A stretch of 64,000 nt of DNA from Adiantum capillus-veneris (taxonomy: Eukaryota; Streptophyta; Polypodiopsida; Polypodiales; Pteridaceae). Below the pieces are notes generated by a model that had not been told where the DNA came from, ran no database searches, and saw only the letters and a list, made by a program, of their open reading frames with translations. The stretch is taken from contig CM043944.1 of assembly GCA_014529385.2 (NCBI GenBank), positions 67,643,895-67,707,894 of the forward strand. Reading direction: 5' to 3'. Every line of letters starts with the position of its first letter. Within the stretch, counting starts at the first letter, position 1. Below are positions 55,099 through 64,000 of this stretch, in pieces. The translations under genes were made by a program, and so were the position numbers.

Positions 55099-56270
55099 TG
55101 TCGTGCCGTGGCACGTACATAGTGCGAAATTAAAACATTCACCCCTCTTTTGACACTTCTCGGTGCATGGAAAGAAATGCAACAATGTACATATCGTGAT
55201 ATATACTAAAGCGGCTACTGCGGTCGCTATCATGTACACACCTAACCGGGGAGTTGTGACCTTGGATGTGGCGCATTTGCATGATTTTTCACTTGATAAG
55301 ATGCTTAATTTGGTTTGAAAATGTACATAGTCCAAGTGTTTCATGGTGGCACACCCATCTCGCCTATAAAGACTAATGCGGACAAAAATTGCCAAAAATA
55401 GCAGCTAATAGGCGTCGTTGCAGAATTACATGGGAAGTGACCCAAAATGTTATATTGGTGAAAACTAATGCTTATCTATTCTTTTTATGCTTCTGCGAGT
55501 GATCCCACAAATATAGGGATTTTTATGACTCCGTTTGGGATTTTTTGCATCAAAAAGGATATTTTTTGTGTAAAAAATGAGCTGAAAATGGTCTAGTTTA
55601 GGTCCAAAGTGGCAAAAGGGTCCAAACATTGACACATCAGCTCATATTGTCATGGGGAAGAGAGAGAAAGGTTATTTTAAAGGAAAAATTCAGCAATTCT
55701 TCTCTACTGTGTAATGGCTTCCATTGTTGCCCGATCTATGTGTGTTGCAGTCCCGCCTCTTCGCAATCTTGTACTGAGCTTGTGAGGGAGTGAATTAGGG
55801 TTTCCCCTTATCAGAATGGTGTGTGGGTTTCACTTTAGAAGCTCATAGATCTCTGAAAAATCAAAAAATTGTCTTCGTGAAGGTGGAACCTCGAGCATTC
55901 CTTTCAACTGTTTGATGTGACGACTATGTAATTGGTGGCGAGGCTACATGATACCATGAAAGAGGTTTGGGTTTTGATTGAGAATTGTTCTTGTATGAGC
56001 ATTGAGGCTTCATGGCTAAAACTTTAGTGTTTTCAAATGGTCTTTTAAAGTGAAATTGAATATGATTTGGTGATCCTCTCATCATAATCTCGACCACGGA
56101 AACAAGCAGACTCCAAGCACGATAGGAAAGAGGGTTTGTGACTTTGCTGTCACCCTTAGAAAGAGGGTTCGTGATTTTCCACAAACGCTTTTTCACAAAT
56201 TTTTTGTGACTCTCATCACAAACTCTCACAGCCAGAGGTTTTGCACCTTCCCAGATATAGGCCGCACACA
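55099..56270 (+). repeat. Gy4 5' LTR
   Basis: Begins TGTCGTGCCGTGGCACGT and ends GCACACA like the Gy3 LTR. No second copy is in the window, so the ends rest on comparison with Gy3. Confidence 0.7.
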
Positions 56271-56351
56271 TTCCGACATTTCTAGTGAACAAGATGTGAG
56301 GTTGCTGGGGTGCGAGTTTGTTTATTGATCTAGACACTTTGTTATTCATGG

Positions 56352-57707
56352 ATGAAAATCAAGAGACACATGGGATGCACTTTGATCCTGCAATTATGCA
56401 GATGTTTCAAGCATTTGCCATGCATGTACATGCAACAACAACAAGCAATGGAAAGAAGCCAGATTTCAACCACAAAAGCACTACAGTCCATTGTGAAGAG
56501 AATTGACCAGTTTGATGGCAAGGACATCACAAAGTATCTACGAGATTATAATAAGGAAATGGAGTTGAACCGAGTGTGTGAGGAAGACATGGTTCGAAGT
56601 TTTGAGCTAGATTGTTTCCCAGAGATCAGAGACAGTATTAGGGCAATTCAAAATGCTATTGGAAGGAATTGGGAGGAATTCAAGCTTGCTCTAAAAGAAG
56701 ACTACTTTATGTAGGAATCTGAGAGGGTGACCAAAAGAACTTTCTTAGATTAGGTTGTAAAGCCTAAAGAAGCAATTTTTGCTACAGAGCTTCTCAGAGA
56801 GTTTGAGCGACGCTATGCTCAACTATCACAAACTGAACAAGCTTCCTTGGATAGGGAGAAAGTAGAACTTTTCCTACAAGCAGCGGGCAAAGAAATTGAA
56901 GAAAAGTTAGAGCTTCTCTTGGAAGACAAAGATACAGAGCAAGGTTTGAAGACAAGGTGGAATGATGTACTAGATGCAATCTCCTTGTTGGCAAAAAGAC
57001 AACACAAAAGAGACAAGATGGTGGTGAACAATGGTGCTCCAGTTCCTGCTATTACTGAGAAGCAACTAAAATCTACTATTGTAGCTTCTAAGGATGATGG
57101 GTCTATGCTTGAAGAACTTGTGAAGGGCATACGCGAGTTGAAATTAAAGCTAGAAAGGCTTGAATAAAATGGGCAAACATCTGGATAGTCATCAAGTAAA
57201 AGACCTCAAAATAGAGAGGGATTTCTAAATAGGTGCATCTAGTGTGACAACCCAGACCATCCAAGAAGGGATTGTGAAAGCTTCAAAGATGCCTTGGGTA
57301 AATATCTCGTATTCTTCAAAGAAGGGAAGATACATCTTAGTGAAACAGGGAAGCCCTTGGCGACCAACTTTGGCAAAGGAGGGATGAAAAAGATAGTTGA
57401 GGACATGGAAACCAGTCATGCTATCTCAATGGTTAAAGCAGCAGAATTTGGCTTAAAGGCTGGTCAAATCATGCTCAAAGGGTCAAAATCTATTGAAGAC
57501 GTGACTGAGGATGGTGAAGATGTCTGGCCATCTGCGATGCAGTTAGCTATGAAGGGAAAGTTGACTAAAGAAGTATTACATGAAGTAGGAGAGTGTATCC
57601 GTCTTGAGATTGGGTGGAATGAACCTATAGATGCCTTGTCAGTGCATGCCTATATTGCAAAGTGTCAAGGAAACAAGGAACTTGTTGAAGAAAAACACGG
57701 GAGATAA
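56352..57707 (+). pseudogene. Gy4 gag
   Basis: Pieces 56352-56714, 56847-57167 and 57294-57707. The start has LQSIVKRIDQFDGKDITKYL, like LPSVVKKLDQFKGKNVTKYL in Gy3. Stops occur at 56713 (FM-stop-ESERV, Gy3 Glu) and about 56752 (LD-stop-VV, Gy3 Trp). The zinc knuckle near 57233 reads RCI-stop-CDNPDHPRRDC, with TAG replacing the Trp codon between the first two Cys. After it come SETGKPLATNFGKGGMKK and AISMVKAAEFGL. Confidence 0.8.
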
Positions 57708-57782
57708 AATGGGGATGAAGGTCCCTCAAAGAGGGCTACTAGAGGTGGAGAGAGAAAGGATATTAGTCCCTCTCAAGAACCC

Positions 57783-58627
57783 ATGGCAAGGGAGCCTCCA
57801 TCCCAAGAAGTACCAATGAAAGGTGTTGCACCAAAGGAGAAGCAAGATAAAGAAAAGAGCAAGGAAAAAAGCCCATCATACAAGCTACAATCAGATATTG
57901 AAGCTGCCACAAATTTAAAGAAAGTTTTAGAGGAAAGGATCTTAAATAGCAAGGTGGAGTTTACATTGCGAGAAGTCCTTGTCATTGCAAAAAGAGAGTT
58001 CCATAAGGAAATCATTGATATCATAAGAAGGAAGCAACAATCTTCAACAGAGTCCATCCAATGAGATGCTGAAGATAGTGCTTCAAAGACACATGTGATA
58101 CAAGTACAACAAATAGATGAAGATGAGAATTTTGTAATCTGCTACTAGTCTTCGAGCGGTAGAAATAGGCATGTTAAATTTGAAGATGAAGATGAATACA
58201 AAGCCACTCATAAGAGCCACTATTCTAGCGGAGGGCTGCAACAGAAACCCTGGTTAAGGTAGGAGACCTCAAGGATCCTTATGTGGCCTTGATATACCAT
58301 GGCTCAGAGATTAACCTCATGTTCAAGAGTCTCTATATGAAGGGAAAGTGGCCAATTGATACTGACCATGGGTGGATGATCAAGGCTGCAAACAACTCAT
58401 TAGGGGATCTCTATGGTGCTTGTCCAAATGTTAATGTAGCCATAGGGGATGTGAAAGGTGAGCAAAATTTCCTTGTTCAAGAGATGTCAAGCTATCCTCT
58501 AATCCTTGGGCAACCATACATCACCGCAGTGCGGATGGAGATAAAAGTATTGGATGATGAATCTTCTATGCCATGGTCAAAAGCAAATATGGAAAACGAG
58601 CTGTTCAATTCTTACAGTTTGCGTTGA
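57783..58627 (+). pseudogene. Gy4 gag tail and protease
   Basis: 57783-58064 is a Lys/Glu-rich linker (KQDKEKSKEKSPSYKLQSDI). The protease at 58283-58627 has ALIYHGSEINLMFKSLY: the catalytic Asp of the IDHGSEINLM motif in Gy3 is Tyr here (GAT or GAC to TAC/TAT), so this protease would be dead even without frame damage. PLILGQPYITA is intact. Confidence 0.8.
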
Positions 58628-58920
58628 CCATGAGCAAGATCGTGACAGCTTATTAAGGGACCATTCTCTACCAAAACCAAGCAAGGAGTTTCAAGATCAA
58701 TTTCATGTGTTTTTGAGGAGTTTTCTTTTGTGGATACTATGGGTGTTCTCAATGCTATAAAAAGTTTTAGTTTTCAACAAGGAAATGACCTGGTAAAAGT
58801 AGCTTCTATGGACATGTATAGAATCATTGAGTCTTTCAAAGATGAGTAGTTCTTCAATGTGAAAAAAGATCTAGAAGTGCGAGTGGAGACAAAGTACAAA
58901 ACTATAGCAAAGAAGGTTTC

Positions 58921-59917
58921 ATGAAACCAGTGGCATTGCCTTTGCCTACAGATTGCAAGGAAATGATGGATGAGGCTTCTTTACAACCTAGTCTCCGAGA
59001 GCCAAAAAGAATTGGACACAAGTTTATGCAAGAGTCATTGAAGATGTTAAAAGTTGGAGGCAATGACTCCTTGATAGAGATTGAAAGAAAATGCTTTGAA
59101 CAAACACTCTCCAAAAATGGAAAAGCTTTTGCATTTGAACCGCATGAGATAGGGTGTGTGGATCCATCTATAGTTGAACCAATGGTAATATTCACTGTAT
59201 CTCATGTGCCTTGGAATCTACGACCAACCAATGCCAAAAGCACTCTTGCCAAAGGTTAGAGATTTACTCAATGAAAAGATAAAGACGGGGATTATGGAAC
59301 CTTCATGTGCCCCCTACTCAAGCAGATGGTTCATAGTACCAAAGAAAAATGGAGCTCTATGCTTCATTCAAGACATGCAGCTTGCCAACAAAGTCACAAT
59401 CAGGAATATGGGTACAGGGAAAATTGTAGATGAGTTTGCAGAAGCATATGCAGGAAGGGCAATATATTCTATGGGGGATTTGTACTCAGGGTATGATCAA
59501 ATCCAACTAGAAATGGAAAGCAGGGACTCGACTACCATGAGAACACCCTTGGGTTTGGTAAGGATGTGCACCTTACCGCAGGGAGCAACGAACTCGATTG
59601 CGCACATGATGAATGGTATGAACAAAGTCCTTTGTGACTTCATACCTCAAATTACAATGCCTTTTCTTGATGACGTTCCAATAAAAGGATGCGGCTTAGC
59701 TAAAAAAGACGAGGCTGTGGATTCAAGGGGGCACTGTAAATATGTAGCAAACCACATCAATGATTGTGGTAGAATCTTAACAAGGCTAGAAGAAGTGAAC
59801 TTGACATTGTCTCAGAAAAAGTCATTGTTTGGGGTTGAAGAAATATTGATAGTGGGACATCTTTGTAATGCTCATGGCCGCCGACCTTGCCTAAAGTGGA
59901 TGCAATATAGAGGATGA
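58921..59917 (+). pseudogene. Gy4 reverse transcriptase
   Basis: 58921-59259 carries EPHEIGCVDPSIVEPMVIF. 59204-59917 carries LLNEKIKTGIMEPSCAPYSS, RWFIVPKKNGALCFIQDMQ, SMGDLYSGYDQIQLEMESRD, TPLGLVRMCTLPQGATNS and MPFLDDVPIKGC with both catalytic Asp residues. The frame breaks at 59917 inside the connection region. It is better preserved in RT than Gy3 and shows the residues at the Gy3 stop positions. Confidence 0.87.
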
Positions 59918-60075
59918 AGGAATTAGGCGTAAATATCACGGAGGTGAGAAGGTTTTTAGGTGCATGTGTCTTCTATCTCACATGGATTCCACATTATGCA
60001 CATGTTGCACATCCTCTTTATCAATTGCTCAGGATGAACCAAAGGTTTCAATAGAATGATGTACATGTAAAAGCT

Positions 60076-60243
60076 ATGAGAAAGTTGAAGCGATTGTTGC
60101 TGTCTTCACCAACTTTGAGGAAGATTGACTATGAGTGTGGAAGACTGGTGATTTTGACACTGGACACTAGTCCAATGCGAATTGGATGGGTAGTAGGACA
60201 AGACGATGAAGAGAAACACAAGTATCTTCTAAGACCCAGGAGC
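60076..60243 (+). pseudogene. Gy4 RNase H start, cut by Gy5
   Basis: LSSPTLRKIDYECGRLVIL and TLDTSPMRIGWVVGQDD match Gy3 RNase H (VTVDTSPTGIGWATGQ). Homology ends at AGGAGC (60243), directly at the Gy5 LTR start. Confidence 0.85.
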
Positions 60244-60390
60244 TGCGTTCTGAGGATTCTCCGCCCAACCCCCTCGTTTATATAGCCCTTGGCCACTGTA
60301 AGATAATCCCCCTATCCGCCTTTAGCAGCCGGCCGGCCCTTGGCCCTGTGGCCGGAGTCCTACTCGCCTGGGTTTGCCCTTGGCCTGACA
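60244..60390 (-). repeat. Gy5 3' LTR (147 bp)
   Basis: Minus strand TGTCAGGCCAAGG ... GAACGCA. Contains a TATA box (GGGCTATATAAACG, plus 60276-60289). The start resembles the Gy1 LTR (TGTAAGGACATGG). Confidence 0.75.
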
Positions 60391-60404
60391 TTACTCCCCC
60401 CTTG
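60391..60404 (-). other. Gy5 polypurine tract
   Basis: Minus strand AAGGGGGGAGTAA directly before the LTR start. Confidence 0.8.
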
Positions 60405-61402
60405 GAGAAGCGTTTTTGTCCTCGAAAACACAAGTGGTGGTATCTTCATAAGAACACTAATGTTTTCCACCATGGCATCCCTCATGGAGCCAATGGTTCA
60501 TTGAATCAGAACCCGGCTCATTGGGAGGTTCAATGAAATCAAGAGTAACATCTTGATTTTTTACATTGTTGTCCCTTTGCAACCATCTTGGTTAACCGAC
60601 TCATAATCAAAAGAGCATGAAGGCTCCATTTAGAACTCACTTGAGAATGCTAAACGAGTTATCACAACTAAGAGGTGTTTAAATGCATACCCAGGTTTCA
60701 CACTTTCTGAAGGTACTGGAATGTGCAATATAGCCTCGGCTCATCTTTCCATGAGAGTATTGTGATGACATACTCATCAGCAGCAACCACGTCCTTGACT
60801 TGCGGTGGTTTCTTGCCAATAGTCAACCTCATCCAAACTGATGATTAAGGTTGATAACTTGAGAATAACATGCAGAGACTAGAACTAGCCGTAACATGCC
60901 TTTCATCATATGAAGCAAACTACAAACCAGAAAGGTAACCGATCTAGTTGTTTCACTTCTTGCTAACGTATGCACTTAGCATATCCTGTAGCGTGCTTTA
61001 CTAACGTATGCACTTTGCATATACTTTAGTACTAAATATAATACTTGTAAGCTGCCCATCCAATGTGGGATGAATAATAGCAGTAAGAGTGAGGTACTTT
61101 CCCCAAACACTTACAGACAGTCTTCCACGATTGACGACAAACTGTGACTCAACCATTGAGTATCCAGCCATCACCTTGTATGGCAGGGTGTAAACTCATA
61201 CTAAATCTGCAAGAGAGATTGCACTAGTAGTGCAAAAGGGTGCAGAAAGAATAAAGTCCATGGATTTGCATGCCGCTCCAAATAAATTTGTGTTAAACAC
61301 TAGGTCCCATAACACCTAGTGTGCATGCATTTAACACAAACATATCCAAACCGCAATTCCATGACGAGACTTTCCACGATACTTAAGTGAAAATCTTGCA
61401 AC
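60405..61402 (-). pseudogene. Gy5 chromodomain and integrase traces
   Basis: 60405-60560 on the minus strand aligns with the Gy1 chromodomain end (FEDKNASPRGE beside FICKNKNDSPRGG). Around 60940-61100 the words cttgctaacgtatgcacttagcatatcctgtagcg parallel the Gy1 integrase region (cttactaacgtacactgatagcatatcctctagc). No frame is open for more than a few dozen codons. Confidence 0.55.
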
Positions 61403-61578
61403 AAAGTTGGACCATAATAGAATGTGACAACCCGGTCACACCTAGGAATCAACCATGAGACCTTCTCATGAACGTAGCATACTTTGCAGCAAAAGTTGGA
61501 TCATAATAGAATGTGACAACCCGGTCACACCTAATAACCAACCATGAGACATTCTCATGAACATAGAATACTTTGCTA
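61403..61578. repeat. 89-bp tandem duplication
   Basis: Two adjacent copies starting at 61403 and 61492 (aaagttgg...cataatagaatgtgacaacc, then ggtcacacct, aaccatgaga, ttctcatgaac), differing at about eight positions. Confidence 0.9.
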
Positions 61579-64000
61579 TATGTAGAAACGACCCTCCGTT
61601 AAGGTGGTTTCACAGCACTTGTAATCACAAAAAGTCTATACTTACTACCCGACAATTTTTGGCCACTGAAATTGTTCCTGATACTGTGTACGTCAATTGG
61701 TCTAATGAACGGATGCGACCAGCACCTAGGGACTTCGTCACAACACATCATTTCAAATTGGGCGCCAGTGTCAGTCCCAGAGACTCATATTCTCCACATG
61801 TGGAATATGTCACAAGTAAGGATGCTAGGAAAAGTGACATCCATCAAGTATGAGCTGTACTTGTGTGTGGAGGTAACTACAAACACTCTGTGACGCGAGT
61901 GAGAGGGACCCTCATTATCATGCTCCACACTGGCTAAACCAAACTCCTTCAGTTCCTAGACTATGTTGTATCTCATGTGACAACATGTGCCAAATCAAAC
62001 CCTACAAGTAGGTTCGTAACAGCATAAGGCAAAAAGGTAGATTGGACACTTGGCCCAAAATACTTTGTGCCGACATGCCCTTGGCATGGCTCTGTAACAT
62101 TCAAGTGTACTTATACGTCTTGAAAAAAAAACAAGCAAAGCATACAAAAAATGGAATAACACCAAATTAATAGATGCGCACCTGGAGGTTTGAATGTAAT
62201 GTTCACTTACCAGTATTCAAACGGAGAGGAGCACGTCTCCTACGTGAAAAAACAAACAACATTGCACTGGGAACCGTGGGTGTTGCCCTCACAATCCAAC
62301 CCCTTTGGTTAAAATCTACATAGTCAAACCCTTTGGTAAGACCCTTTGTAGAAACTGCTCAACTAGCAGGTAACAGTAACCAATATAGGTAACCGTGTAC
62401 GTAATGATTGAAATCAACTTGAAAAGTTGAAGTTGTCCGCTACCGCGTGGTAGATTGCAGAATTATTTCCTTGAAATTCTAACTGGGAGAGATCAAACTG
62501 TGATCCTCAATGCAGATCAATTGTGATCCGCAATGCCTATGGGGTGATGTAGTAGTCATCCGCCGGGTCGTACCCCAATACAATATGTCCATAGACACTT
62601 CGTAGTGCCATGGGGAGAGCAGGAAATCCACACAAGTGAACTGCTTAGTTCTTGTGGATAGCCATGCTGTCGTAACTGATTGCTGCATCTAACTTCCTTG
62701 TAGAGATCAGCTTCTGTGAGGTGAAGATTATCAAAAACTCAACTTGAGTATCGCACTGAAAACTTGTAGTGCAAAAATGACATCCTAAACATCCGTAATG
62801 ACAAGACTCTTGCTTGTCCATTAACATCAATGTTGACTCCCTTGGGTAGATCTGGTCGAGCTGGAGAACAATCTCCCAAGGAATACCAACAATTGGGTCT
62901 TATTCAAGATCTGACAATGACTCTTAGCCAGTGTGTGTGGCTCATAGCCCTTGTGGCAATAAGTGTTCAATCGAGGAACCGATGAAGACTAATTTAGATG
63001 GAGTCTTGCCCAATTGCTAGGTGAGAGTTAGAGTACCTTGTCTCAGGCTGACTTACTAGCAAAACATGCATCAAAAACATCTTATAAGAGTTTTGTTATT
63101 CCTGAAAGAAATAAGAAAAGGAGAGAAAAAAAAAGAGCATGCTGGGCTGAGGAACTTTCCTTAAATTTGTAGAGTGTGCCCAGAATGTGTGCTCTTAGAC
63201 ATCTTATGCCTGAATTGCAGCTTATCTTATAAGAATCCCACAATCTGTTTGTATGATGCTTGCATCGAGAGAGATAACAGAAAAAAACAACCACATGCTG
63301 ATCTACCTGCCTTGCAGGGTCGTGATTGTATGAAAATGACTTAGCATTGGCCCATTGCCTATGAAGTAAGTTCTAGATTTAGGTTCCTTTTAGCGCTGTT
63401 GGGTGTTGATAGCAACCAACCATCAGGTTCAACAATCCATCACTTAGTCTGTCCTTGATAGAGTTGCGAGTGTGATAGCGGAAGCATAATTCATAAAGTG
63501 GTGGAATCTATGCCACCTTCTTAGCATGCCTTGCATGCAAAAACGTAAGCCCTTGGCGACTATAACGGTCTCAAGCATGAGAACCAAAACCATAAGTGCC
63601 GTGCACAGAATAAACTGGTAGGGATTTTATGAGCTGACATTCCCTATTTTGCCAATTCCCCAAACTTGTGTTCCAAAACCCTTGATTCCAAATCAATGGC
63701 AGTATCTCGGCACAAGGGAGAAGCCATGCTTCATGTAAAATTGCCAAAGCACTTTGCTTTGCACAATGACAGTAATTTCCAAGTAAAGTTTAAACATGGA
63801 AAATAAAACAAGAAAAACTTAAACTTGGCTAACCTGGTAGTTGTTGCTACAACCAGTCGTCATGAAATTCCAAAGGAAAAGCTCGCGTAAAGGTGGCTCG
63901 TAGCCAAATCTGCAGTGCGAGAGAGAGTTGTCGCGTATGCTCGTATGCCCTCTTGTATCATGTACACCATGAAAGATCCTTCAAGCATAGTGTCAAATCC
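61579..64000. other. Interior of Gy5 with no recognisable coding region
   Basis: By position this should hold RNase H, RT, protease and part of gag of Gy5 on the minus strand. I could not recognise motifs in any frame; the sequence is either very decayed or another insertion. Confidence 0.4.

Larger units (their letters stand above)
55099..60243 (+). mobile_element. Ty3/gypsy element Gy4 (same family as Gy3), interrupted by Gy5
   Basis: 5' LTR 55099-56270, decayed primer site, gag, protease, RT and the start of RNase H in plus orientation, about 70-75% like Gy3 by eye. RNase H stops at 60243, where the Gy5 LTR begins. The remaining RNase H, integrase and 3' LTR would lie beyond Gy5, outside the window. 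Several stops are single-base changes from Trp or Gln codons. Confidence 0.87.
60244..64000 (-). mobile_element. Ty3/gypsy chromovirus Gy5, degraded, continues past window end
   Basis: A 147-bp 3' LTR (60244-60390) followed inward by a polypurine tract and chromodomain-end sequence shared with Gy1 (SPRG, VLMKIPPLVF region). Further in, traces of integrase (60950-61100, compare Gy1 5340-5440) can be aligned, but no open frame survives. The other LTR is outside the window. GGAGC at 60239-60243 is the predicted target duplication. Confidence 0.7.

Noticed and set aside
54657-55395. Minus-strand frames of 68-121 codons
   Set aside because: No recognisable motif, overlap with frames on the other strand; the upper part lies in the Gy4 LTR.

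Overview
This window reads as nuclear DNA of a land plant. The evidence is plant-type Ty3/gypsy chromovirus and Ty1/copia retrotransposons with tRNA-Met primer sites, a plant R2R3-MYB remnant with an intron at the position conserved in that family, and very abundant (GA/CT)n microsatellites. I see no intact host gene, rRNA, tRNA, CRISPR array or bacterial-type operon. Almost everything recognisable is transposable-element DNA in several layers of nesting, which suits a large, repeat-rich genome (fern, lycophyte or gymnosperm are possibilities; the species cannot be named from this).

Layout. 1-14402: a degraded minus-strand chromovirus (Gy2), bounded by ~0.9 kb direct repeats taken as its LTRs (1-881 and ~13376-14402), carries a second minus-strand chromovirus (Gy1, 4508-10346) inside its pol gene. 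14403-14985: an R2R3-MYB pseudogene fragment that ends at the Gy2 boundary. 16845-23995: a plus-strand Ty3/gypsy element (Gy3) of a second lineage without a chromodomain. 24690-25740: a CTTAGGG-rich degenerate minisatellite, followed by an unclassified dispersed repeat (S) and microsatellites. 27171-32675: a short non-autonomous LTR element (A; TSD ATTGG) that hosts an internally deleted minus-strand copia (B). 33154-39262: a 6.1 kb non-coding LTR element (C; TSD AGAGA, LTRs differing at one base). 40140-54133: two copies of a CT-rich 2 kb repeat (R). The first R copy is split by a LINE, and the LINE is split by an intact copia (D, 42416-47704; TSD CTTTG; 1340-residue polyprotein). 55099-60243: Gy4, a relative of Gy3. 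From 60244 to the window end: Gy5, another minus-strand chromovirus, inserted in the RNase H region of Gy4.

The most informative result is the relation of A, C and D. All three have copia-type tRNA-Met primer sites, LTRs beginning TGTTG(A/G)(A/G), and a similar ~80 bp block before the 3' LTR. D encodes every enzyme; A and C encode none. D or a close relative is therefore the likely source of the proteins that mobilised A and C. Three insertion histories can be read directly from the sequence: Gy1 in Gy2, D in LINE in R, and B in A. In two of them (D in the LINE, Gy1 in Gy2) the host element's coding order resumes across the guest.
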